From Acestrorhynchus altus (Eukaryota; Chordata; Actinopteri; Characiformes; Acestrorhynchidae), in contig CM067523.1 in assembly GCA_034509495.1 (NCBI GenBank), positions 5,333,996 through 5,397,995 on the forward strand: a stretch of DNA of 64,000 nucleotides. The letters are read 5' to 3'. Of this stretch, positions 12,201 through 24,200 are shown piece by piece. The translations under genes were made by a program, and so were the position numbers. The notes beneath the pieces were generated by a model, which saw only the letters and a program-made list of their open reading frames with translations, had not been told where the DNA came from and did not search any database. Position 1 is the first letter of the stretch; every line of letters begins with the position of its first letter.

Positions 12201-15200
12201 TTGATTTGCTCTGAAGCACAGAGAATAATTTAAGCAATAAGCAATTCTCTGACTTAAGAATCGTGCAAAATCTGAGGTTGGCTGCTGGCGAAATACTGTA
12301 GAAATGACCAGTGTTCATTTATCTGTAGATGGCACTGGCCTTTCTAATCTTGTTATAACACTAGGTTCACTTATGATTGGCTTAAATGCAACTATGGTGA
12401 CCAGCATGCCTGCATTCTTTCTTTTTTTTCATTAAAAAATGTATTTACTTTTTAATATTAAGACTTTTTGCTGTTTAGTTGTTTACAGTATATACTGGAG
12501 AGCAACAGATTATGCCAATGAGAAAAAGCACAAGTTCAAATATTATTTTCTTAGATTCATGTTCAGTCAGCTGAGCCCTACCAGAAGAAAATGTTGGTAA
12601 TTAATCTAAAACAGCTTGGGGCTGCGGCATACAGATCATAACATTACACATCACCAGCAGCACATGTTTCAGAGATAGTTGTGGATGACCGTTGCATGTG
12701 CTTAAGGATTGCAAACACATCAAATGAACTAGACACATCATTAAAGAGTTAGATAAATAAAATAAATGATCACAGTTGTTCAAATCTGAACTTGGTTCAG
12801 TTACCCAGCTCATTAAGAGCTGATATAAATGCCAGAAATCCAGAGCTCGTTAAAGTTAGGTTGATTGTTTTTGCTGAATTACACGAAAAATGTAGTTTAG
12901 TATTTGCTAAGATTGATTCTTAGTTTTTAACAGCATTTTCCCCCTAAAACTGCAGGAGGGAATTTCAGTTAGCTCACCCATAAATGCACAGCAGTCCTAA
13001 TGTCACTACTCATTACACCAACGGTCACCTGTCCCATTCCTGGAGAGCTACCTTCCTGCAAGTGTCAACTCCAACCCAAATCTAACGTGCTAAGTGCTGC
13101 AGGATGCCATGCAGAACCCGTATGCCTCTGTGCCAACCATATCTCATCTTGCATACAGGCTATAGGTGGCCTAACAGGGTACATTTATCTTTTGATGTCA
13201 AAGGCACCAAGCTAGAATCCCATTGTCAGGTGTTCTATGGAATTTGGGCATAAAACCTCCAGAACATTCCGGTTTCGATGTCTCAGCTGGTCCATCTTCA
13301 TAATGACTATGAGATGCAAAGCAATTTTTCTAAGTTGACACTTAGATACACTTAGATATTCCCTCAGCTCAATTCTTCCTGTTGGACTTTGTTTTTTTTC
13401 TGACTTATGGTCCGACATATTTTTGACTTGTATTTAATCAACTTGATTTTGAACCTGATTGTATTCTTATGATTCATCATTTTTTCACACATCCAAAATC
13501 TTTTTTATGTTGAGCATTTTACAAATTGTAACATTTTATGTAATAACTTACATATATCATCATTTCATTCACACAGTTTTATTCAATTACTGTTTAGCAC
13601 TTTCAATTGAATTTACCACTGTGTATGGAAGGCCTTGCCTCGCCTTGCCTTGTCAGTCTCTGCTACTCAAGTGTCTGACATGAAATCCTACCAGTTTAAT
13701 TTGCTGTGATTACCAGATTTCTACTGAGTACTTTTTGAGGCCAACCTTAATATTTGTCCTTTGTCCCTTCCTCTTCCCCACAGTTAATGGAATATCGATT
13801 CATATGCTTTTACCAATCATTTTTAAATTTTGACTCTGTGTACAGCCTGTACATTCAGTTTGGTAAATGTATGTTGAAAATGATGGGACTCATCTCTTTT
13901 GTGTTCTTGAGGCAAAAAGAATCGAGGCTCACAGTTGCTTTTCTCATCTAGCAGGTGCAGGGCATTCATGAGAGTTCAACGAGTAGTGTGCTGATTGTGT
14001 AATGACTGTGTCTCAAAAGGGCAGTTCTGACTCAGTCTCTCTCCCTCACTCTGTCTCTCTGTGGGCAGCAGGATTTGGCACACATAGGGTCATGTTGTGG
14101 GTTGACCTTGACTTTGCATGCCTTAGGAAGAATACATGCATGTGCACAAACACATTTTACACTACTCTTTGCGGGTTTGGCATCTTAGAAATAGGAAAGA
14201 TACAACAGAGGGAACAATGTTCAACAGCATTCATTCCGTCAGAAATCGGTTTAGTGCAGGGGGCTAGAGCAGGCAGGTCAATGTTGGCTTCAAACATTAG
14301 CAGTAAATTTGGATTTCCTATCGTCAAGAGGCATCTTGTAATCTTGGTTTAGTGTTGTCGCTTAAGGGCTCTGTTGTGGTCAGGTTTTGAGCTCAGCATA
14401 TCTTAGCAGAACATGAATGAACTTGAAGAAGTGAATTTGCATAGCAGACCATGTGAGATGAATATGTATATCCCATAAGATATAATTATAAAGATATAAT
14501 TTAAACAAACCATAAAATAGTACATATGATAAAAAGTGGATGGATGGGTGGATAGACACTAAGAATTAAGAATTTGTGTGACACCAGTGTTTAGAGTTTC
14601 CTGTAGTGAAATCCATCTCAGTCAAAAGTCCAGCTCGACAAAAGAAATGTCCACGTCAAAAGGAATTAAGCCCACTCTCTGACAGTCACTCGGAGTGGCA
14701 GCAGATCGTCTTCAGTGACAAGTCCCATTTTTGTTTTGGTGGAGACCAAATGACGAATGATGAATCTGTGTGTGAAGGCACTGTGGTAGTGTCCAGAAGA
14801 CCTGGTGTCATGACACACTCTGCCGTGCAATTCAGAACCTCTACAACTCCATGCCAAGACGGCTGGAATGTTGCGTTATACCTGCCGCCGTACTGAGAGA
14901 CACTTAAGATATGCCTAGCTCAATAAATACTGCCCAAAAGAGACGAAAACTCAACTTTATGTGGAATTGTTTTTGCCTTTTATTTTTGAAGTGCAGATGC
15001 TAGGAATGTGAGAACTAGGGTCTGAACAGCTTTAAAGCAGCATGTCTTCATGAAAACATCTTTTCCAAATGTCCCTAAAATGAAACGACGTATCTAGTTA
15101 CAAAAATGTGCACCACTTTAATTTTGTCAAAAATCTTTCTCTAAATGTCAGGCCCCGTGTCGAAAATCCATCTATTTGTACTATCACAGCATATGTGATG

Positions 15201-18200
15201 ATGTCTGGGTTGTACTTGCACATTTTTTTTGTGTTTTCTGAGTAACAGTGTAACTTAAGAAACTTCCATCCATCCATCCATTAATCCATTTTCTGCCGCT
15301 TTATCCGGGGTTGGGTCGCGGGGGCAGCAGCCTAAACAGGGAGACACAGACTTCCCTGTCCTCAGCCACTTGGTCCAGCTCTTCCAGGGGGATCCCAGGA
15401 CGTTCCCAGGCCACCCGAGAAACATAGTCCCTCCAGGGTGTCCTGGGTGTTCCTCTGGGTCTTCTCCCGGTGGGGCGTGACCAGGAGCCATCCTCACTAG
15501 ATACCCGAGCCACCCCAACTGGCTCCTCTCGACGTGGAGGAGCAGCGGTTCTACTCTGAGTCCCATTTAAGAAACTTCATCAACTTATTTATGTAGCCCA
15601 CTAAGGACTTCTGCCTCTCCCTAAGGATGAGCTTGAGGACCACTTGCGATTGCTTCATGGCCCACTGGTGATTCCCAGCCTGCAGGTCGAGAAATTCAGC
15701 CGTAGCAGTCAGTGATGCATCCAAATTCAGAGTGATATACAGAATGTACGTGTAGTCTTAGTTGCAGTAGGTGTAGTTGCAAATGCATGTCTGTGTGAAG
15801 GAGTAGAGTGAGAGAGGGAGAGGTGTACTGCAAAAAGAGAATTGCTAAGGACAGAGAAAGAGCGATAGAGGAGTCAGAGAGAGCGAGGGAATAACAGAGT
15901 TGTACTTATGTAAGACTGAGACAACTGAATCAGACTTTTTGACAGATTGAGGTTGCTGACTATACTCTGGGACCGGCTGCAGATGGTGGGAGGCTTTCAC
16001 ACTAGCAAATTATTGCTTACACTCACTGGCATAAAAGACATACTCCCCCTCTCCCCACCCCAACCACAACCCACGCAACAAGTTCCCATTTGTCTGGAGT
16101 CTCGAGGAAAAGTGACTTTCAGAGCCGAGCTTACAGCTCCGATCGCTGCTCAGCAGGATGCGGCAGCATTCAGAGTGCACTGTGTGATAAGGAGGACAGC
16201 AGTCTCTGACCTGCTTTAACCTGTGGTAGTCCACTTGGAGATATTCAGTCATTGTGTTAACACAGAAAGGTTACACTGAAATGGGGGAAGTCAACACGTT
16301 TGACTGTCAGTTAAAAGAAATGTCCAGATATAATAATGGCAACATTTGAGTTACGAGTCTCTTTGAATAAATGCAGTTTATTGCTTGATTGGATTTGCAT
16401 ATTGATAAGTTCTTGCATGTTGCCTCCTCTCATAATGCTTATTCTGGCATCAGTTTATGGATAAAGTCCTAAACTGACCAACCTTCAACATAAAGAGCCA
16501 ATCACTATGAGCATTATGGGCATTATTGAGCCAAACATTGCCATTTTGAAATGGTATTTTGACCTTCATTTTCCAGTGTGTTGCTGTAGATGGGCTGTCA
16601 TGTGCTTTTTCTGAGGAATGGCTTGCATCTGGCCACTGTATCATACAGGCCTGATTGGTGATGTGCTATAGATATAAATAATGGTTGTCTTTCTGGAACG
16701 TTTTCCTCTCAACACGGAGCAACGTTGGAGCTCGATCAGAGTGACTATTGGGTTTTTTTGTCACCTCCCTGACAGGCCCTTCTTCAATCCCAATTCCAAT
16801 AAAGTTGGGACGTTGTGTAAAACAAAATATTGTTATTGTTATACTGTTGATATTGTATAGAGGTACAATATTGATATGTTGTATAGGGCTTCAGCAAGCT
16901 GTAGCTAGTCTGTTTGGCATTTCAGCAACATTGCTTTAAACTGATTAGAGGGCTAATCCTCACCATTAGCTGCCAGATGCCACTGTTTTTGTGCTATTTC
17001 TGGCTCCCAGTCACTTGAACAGGTAAAACAGAGGCTTAGAAGGTACAGAGATAAATGCACAAATGCCTGACTGGCAATTTCACAATGCAGAGATCCTGAA
17101 CCCTAGGCCTTTCATGCCCTTTAAATCCTTCCTCCCCTTAGAAATGACAGTAACATTGTTTAGCACTGTCAGTTTAAGTGGCTGTGCATGGCCTAGTTGT
17201 GTGAAAAGGGTGTTTAGGGAGAGAGACAGAGAGAGACAGAAAGAGACAGACAGAGAGAGAGAGAGAGAGCAGGCTGTGCCCTGCAGAGAGACAGAATGAA
17301 GAAAGATGAGCTGAGGATGGACAGGGTGGTCTAAGGGTTGTCAGTTGTCGCAAGTCATTGTGACTAATAGTCCTATTAATAGGCCCGTTTGCTGCAGTGT
17401 CATCACCTCCCCTGCCTCCTTGGTGTCAGCACCTGTGAATTGTTGGTGGTGTGGGCAGTGACAGGTAATGATGAAAACGTCCCCCAGTCATCAAAATGCA
17501 TGCGTATGAATGACGTGCTTATGAGAGCACTGCAGTGTCCATTAAAATGAAGAATGCTCAGTGGCACATACACACAAACCGTGGTGAGCTAGACTGTCCT
17601 TCATAAATGCTTCTGAAGTTCACTTTGCTGGTGGACTTTGCTGGTGTGTCCTGCTAAATGATGCAATGTCAAAACGTATAAGAGGAAAATTGTACTGAGA
17701 GCAGTGGGATATAAATAGCTAAGCCGGATGTGGCTAGAATGTCTGTTTCAGTCTGATAATTCTAAGCAGTGTCCGTGTGCAAGTGTGTGCGAGACCATGC
17801 CTTAGGTGCTCCAGTTTGAAGTGCCGTTTGTAACTGGTGTTTGAAGAACAGCGGTTTGAGGTGTACTGTGTCAGTATAGGGGTTTCTATCCATCAGTTTT
17901 TTGTGCATTTTGTGTGAAAAAAATGCTAGAATTTGGACAAACACCCATATTTTGCACTAGGATGGAGTGGAAAGGTTAGAATATTGTTAAAGCCAAAATG
18001 CAAATAACAATGGCAAATCAAACGGTGAGCACTTCCAGCATGCCTGGTGAAACAGTACCAATTTTTTTGTTTCATTCCTTGTATTCAACATACAGTATAT
18101 TCACAACAACTGCTTACACCAAATGCTTCCCAACCATCCCCTACTCCACACAAATGTCCAGCTTAGAGCAATGACTACTTGCTCATCAGTTATCATGGGT

Positions 18201-21200
18201 GGCTGGTGACTGAAGAAACAACTGGCCCTGTGGACACACAGCTTTTCAAAGGTTGCGTAAGGCATTCTGAAACGCTGAATCAAATGCTCTGCTCTCATAG
18301 AACTGTCTAATGCAGAGCTGTTTGCATGCCTAGATTTACGATGAATATCATCCCGATGGCACAGAGATTTCAACCCTCGTTTGGTGGTCACTGCTCATCC
18401 TGCCCAGCACCTATGCATTGCAAACAGCCATAAAAATATTGAAAAGGGCTGTAAAGGTGATTGTGCTAAAAATGAAACAGCAAATCCTGGTTTAAACCAG
18501 GATACTACTTGTTTCAATATTTTCACTAAACAGGCTAGCACATGTCATTGACAGTTGAACACTGGAAAAATGCATCTTGGTCTGATGAATGTCAGTGACA
18601 CGCTAGTGTCAGAAATTAATGCTAACAGCATAAAATGAGGACCTACTCTGCCTTGTATCAGCCATCCAAGCTTGTGTTGGTGGAGTGAGGGTGTAGGAAA
18701 ACCTTCTATGCACACTTTGGACCAGTGAAACCAATCAGTCACTGGTTGAACAGCCTATCTGACTGTTGTTGCTGACCATGTTCATCCCTTCATGGACACA
18801 ATTGATCCGTCTAATTCTGGCATCATATTGCAAAATGTCACAAAGCAAACCCATCTCAAAACATGACCTTGAGTTCAGTGTTCTTCAGTGGCCTTCCCAG
18901 TCACCAGATCTGAATCCAGTAGAACGCCTTTGGAATATGTTTGAATGGAGCAGAATCTCAAAGAACAGAATTGAGGGTCTTTTGAGAGTTTTTTGGAGGG
19001 TGTTCCTAATAAAGTGCTTAATGAGTGTATACTAATGACATATGCCCTTCAAACTAAATGTTTGTGTATAATCACCTTCCAGGGATGCCATGTGGCGTGT
19101 GTTTACCGGCGCCCTTTCCGTGGAGGAGAAGGAGAAGGGCAGTCAGCTGCTGCAGGACCTGAGAGAAATCGAGTCATGGGTGTACCGGTTGCTGCGTTCC
19201 CCGGTTCCTCTAGCAGGTGTCCGGCGCGTGGATGTGGAAGTGCTCCCGCATGAGCTGCAGCCAGCACTCACCTTTGCCCTTCCAGATTCATCTCGTTTCT
19301 GCATGGTGGACTTCCCTCTCCACCTGCCTCTAGAGCTTCTGGGGGTGGACGCCTGCCTGCAGGTGCTCAGTTGCATCCTGCTGGAGCACAAGGTACGACC
19401 AGGAGGGTGCGGAGGAGGAGGCATAGTGCCTTATGTAAGACTGTTCATGTGTTATGCAGGAGGCTCTTAAAAATGATTTGCACAAATCACTTGTTTGTGT
19501 TGTTCTAGATTAATTGTGCGAAATAATTAAATTAAAATTTGATTTCAAAATTATTTTATGATTGTGATATAATGATGTTAATAACAGGATAATGCTACTT
19601 GTTTTAATGCACCGTTAACTATACTATTTAACATTTAAAAACTAACAGCTGTCAAACTGCAACAAACTGCTGTCCTGTTTAACAAACCATCTCATTCATC
19701 TCATCATTCACTTCTTGTTTAGAACAACATGGACAATATTGAGCTCAGCAAAATTGATTGAGGTCATATTCATATATTGTACAATAAGTCAATAATCTAA
19801 TTATCACAGACCACAGAACAGCATTAATCAGCATTCTTTTCCCAGTCCTTCTTAACTATGCAGTTAGGGTGTACTTAGATTGGACATTGACTTTAATATG
19901 CCACCTGCTGTCTTTAGGTGGTACTGCAGTCTCGGGACTACAACGCTCTCTCTATGAGTGTCATGGCATTCGTGGCCATGATCTACCCTCTGGAGTACAT
20001 GTTCCCAGTCATTCCTCTGCTTCCTACCTGCATGGCCTCAGCTGAACAGGTACCATAACATGTAATAAACCATTAATTAACCATTAATAAAGGCTAGTTT
20101 TTGCTGATTTGATGGGTGTGTTATGATGGTGTAATCTGTATTCTTGGTTTGTTGATTCTAGAAAGCAGATATCTTTTCATCTGTAGTTACTGTTTACAGG
20201 TCTACTTTAAACATTTATAACCACCTCTCCCCCATCCATCTCTCTCTGTCTAGCTCCTGCTAGCCCCCACTCCATACATCATTGGTGTGCCTGCCAGCTT
20301 CTTCCTGTACAAGTCAGACTTTAAGATGCCTGATGATGTTTGGCTGGTGGATCTGGACTGCAACAAGGTTAGTAATTTCTAACAGACATGTTGCAAAGAT
20401 GGCCACAAAAGTGCTCAGCTACCTCGTGTTTACATCCACCTCCAGTACTGGCTAATTTCTCTTTTGTGAAGGGAACAAATTGGCAGTAGGAACAAAAGTG
20501 GAATGGTTTTCAGGGAACATGAGCAGCTGTTGTTGGATTTGCTCCATTTGTGTCACTCATGGTCACATGCTGAATGCTGCTGAGTATCAGTGACTCTCAT
20601 TGAAAATAAATGGCTTACAGTTACGTTATTGCTATCATCACTTGCTATGTGCATGTACAGTTAGGGGATCGAGAAGTGTGTGGAGGTGGGGCTTGGTGAA
20701 GAGCAAGCAGGGTAGAACACAGGCATTCAGAGGCTCCCCTGTTTCCTAGGTTGTTGTGGTGAAATCCTCACCATCCATCGCTATATAATTGAGGGAGAAA
20801 TCTTTCATTTCATCATCAAGAGAGTTAGTTAGAAAGTTAGACTGATTTTGTAACCACCGGGGGGCGCACTTGCAACAGAAGTATTATTAATCAGCATAAA
20901 ATATTTTAAAATATATATATGTAGAGTTTACTTGCACTTGTAACTCTTCTAACCCAAGATTCACATTTTGAATGCCGGTAATGTTTCAGGATAAGTGTAA
21001 ACAAACTAAAAGACCTACCTTGACCATGATGGTTAAACAACTCTTAACTCTTAGAACCTGAAGCCCATGGTGGTCCCATCATTGTGTGATGAAATATCGA
21101 GCTGGAAGAACAGTTAAATTCCTCATTTCCAACTGAATTAAATCCCAGTTGGAATCCAGTACATGAACAAGCTGCAAACGGACTCTGACTGATCAGCAAG

Positions 21201-24200
21201 AGGAGGTGGGCTAATGACGTCACTGACCAGATATTGGGTTATAGAAGAAAATGGGAAGGAAGGGACTGTTTGTCCTCTTTGCTCATCCAGTGTTCAAATT
21301 AAAGAATAAATGTCTGGGAAGAGACAATATTGGTTGATACGTAAGTAATAAAAATAATAGGACATTCATGGTATTTTGAAGAACCTAGCATAGGTATGTG
21401 TGATTTGTCTCTTATAAATACTTTTCTAGGGTCCTAGGGTTCTAACAGTGTTCTAAAGATACATTGTAGATGATAATTGTAACATAAGTGTTTCTATCAT
21501 TTCAGTAATTTGTTTCTTTCACAGGTCATTGCACCTACCAATGCAGAACTACTTCCTCCTTTACCTGAACCAGAATCCTCAGAGCTGAAGAAACACCTGA
21601 AACAGGTAAAATAAAGATTTCATAAGAAAGTATTGTATGTCATGTTATAATAGCTTCCATGAATGCAATGTGCTTCACATTGTGTTGCACCTGCAAACAC
21701 GTTTAGACATTCAGACATGACTCGTATATATCTTAATGTAAATGTTGTAATTGCTCTTCAGCTACTGTACAGTTTCTTGTTGTTGTTTTTTTGTTTGTTT
21801 GTTTGTTTGTTTGTTTGGAATGCAGTACAATAAACAACAAATGTTTCTTCTTTCCTTTTGTCTGTTCTAGCTTTTGGAGGTAAAGAAAGTTCTGAGTCCA
21901 TCTGAGTCATGGACCCAGTAATAGTTTTGAGTGTGCTTAAGTAACTAACCCCAGAACCCTTGCTGTAGAAACCCTAGAAGATTAGATAACAGTCTATAAC
22001 CCTGGCCTGATTCAGACACAATCAAGCTTCCCTGAATCTGTTAACCAAAGCTTTTAACAACAACAGGTATCCCAATGTACTCAACCGCCTGTTTATTACA
22101 CTAATATATTTGAAATTTATAGCTGAAATAATGATAATCATTACTAATTCAAAGGGCTCTGAGTGGCTCAGCAGTCTAATGTGCCAGCACTATGATCTGA
22201 GGATCACAGGTTCAAATCCCTTGTCTTGCTGCTCACCTTTGGTAGCCAGAGTCTGAGACAGCAGAATTGGCTATGCTCTCTCTGGGTGGGTAGATGGTGC
22301 TCTCTCCCCAAATCACACCCAGAGCTGGGGAATATCAGAGATTGGGACCCAGTTCTTTATTTTGACTATGTTGGCTGCCCAGCAATGGTGCAATGATAGC
22401 AGTTCGAAAAGATGTGGTTGGCTTCACTTGTATTGGAGGAGGCAAATGCTTTTCTTCACCCTCCTATTGCTGGAAGCTTTATATGTGATGGGGGAGAGGC
22501 CACCCAAGGGTGGGTAATTGCCACTTCCAAGTAGAAAGCGAAAAATAAATCAATCAATTTCAAATCAGATGTTTATATTAGTCACCATGGTTTTGAAACC
22601 ATTGATGAAAACTGAATCAGACCCTTTGAAAGCCCATGTATTGTGGAGTGTGATGTCCAAATTGTACTGCTGGTAGTTTCAACATTTTGGCAAGTATGTG
22701 CTTTCGTTTTGAAAATCCTAAAAAGATCCTAAAAGTGTGATTTTTCATGTGCTGATCATCAGATTTTGTTTGATAGTCCCTAAGAATTTCTTAGAGGAAT
22801 TCTGACATAATTAAGACGTCACTATCTCCCTTTTTCTCTGATAAGAAGCTGTGATGTTTCCTTCCCACGATCTACCTGTAAAGTATTTTTTTCAGATCCA
22901 CTTTATCTGCATCTTTGCCACTTGGTTATCATTTTGGTAATCATGGCTGGCAGTTCCGATTGGCTGTCCTGTTGGTCTATGTTGCAAGACTTCCCCTTTG
23001 TGCACTCATTCTATTTGTTTTGTGTTGTTGTGTTAACAGCTTCTTTTGTGTGGGAATTTCTTCCTCTCTCTCTTCCTCTCTCACGCTCTTTTTCTCTCTC
23101 GCTCGCTGTCCTTGTTTGTTCTCTCTCAATTGATACGCTTGTCACTTTTGTTAGCTTGCCTTCTTGTGCTCTTGCTCTCTCTTGCTCTCGCTCTTTCTTG
23201 CACCACTTCACCTGGTCACTTTTTGGTCACATGGTCTACCATTCCTTCCCAGTGACTGGTGATTGGCTGGGCTTGGTAGTCATGTGACATTAGCTCTGTC
23301 TGTTTTTGTTTATGTGTTCTTCAGTGTCTGGTTAGGTTGACTGTGATCACCCAAAAGCAGATCTTCGCCTCCGACTCCAAGGTTCCTCTACCTCTGCTCC
23401 TGGAACGTGCCATGCTCCCACTTGCACGCAGTCCTGATGCCATCCTTTGCTTTTTTATGCACACTATACACAGACAATTACAAATACATATAGGCCTGTG
23501 CCAGTAACAGAGTCTTCTTTGAAAATAACCATGGGTTTAAAACATTTAGAATATTGTTATTTTTTGGTGATGAAATAGTCATTTCTTTTTAGAAATTTTC
23601 TTTTCACCAATTTCACAACACTTTTTCATGTGCTTTGCCCATGTGTTTTTCACAGTATCTGAATTGTTTAATCTGATGTCTCAAACTTGGTGCTGTAGGA
23701 GGCTCTGAGTGGCTCAGCAGCCAGTCTATGTGCTAGCACAATAATCCGAGGATCGCAAGTTCACACCTTTGTTCATGCGGCTTGCCAACAGCAGCCATAT
23801 TCAGAGAGATCAAAATCAGTCATGCCCTCTCTGGATGGGTAGGTGGCACTCTCTCCCATCACCCCATCTGTTAGCTGTTGCATTGGAGCTGGGGACCCAC
23901 ATTTGCAAGCGCATTGGCCGCCCGGCAATGATGCAATGGCAGCAGTTTGAAATGAGGCAGTGACTGACGTCCCCTATATCGGAGGAGCCATGTGCTTGTC
24001 TTCACCCTCTTAGTGTTGGGAACATCATATGTGATGGGGGAGAGTCCTAACAAGGTTGGGTTATTGGCATTTCCAGTTGGTGGAAGAAATTGGGATAAAA
24101 TAATAAATAAGGTCTGACAATGTCTTAAATATTCATACCATAATAATTCATAACTATAATAAATGTCTTTTAACCATCACTGGAAGCCATTACTGCAGTA

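Larger units (their letters stand above)
10301..19082 (+). other. madd intron 3, about 8.8 kb, repeat-filled
   Basis: No coding exon was found here that fits MADD in phase. It holds several decayed Tc1-like fragments, a Rex3-like LINE 3' end on the minus strand and a Harbinger-like fragment, each listed separately. The remaining parts (roughly 11180-13000, 13700-14520, 15570-17200 and 17280-18030) show no recognisable gene or RNA. Confidence 0.7.

Noticed and set aside
13459..13683. 74-codon Phe/Ile-rich frame
   Set aside because: AT-rich sequence partly within a decayed transposon; no coding signature.
14606..14896. 96-codon frame with a VFSDKS motif that might be a nuclease or domesticated transposase
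   Set aside because: It is a truncated Tc1 copy with lost downstream catalytic region and no sign of conserved coding.
18101..18391. 96-codon minus-strand frame that might be a host gene
   Set aside because: The pattern is that of a Harbinger transposase fragment, with no neighbouring exons.
22164..22220. Possible tRNA gene from A and B boxes
   Set aside because: The boxes belong to a SINE head; no cloverleaf with a proper acceptor stem is evident, and the same head recurs at 23697.
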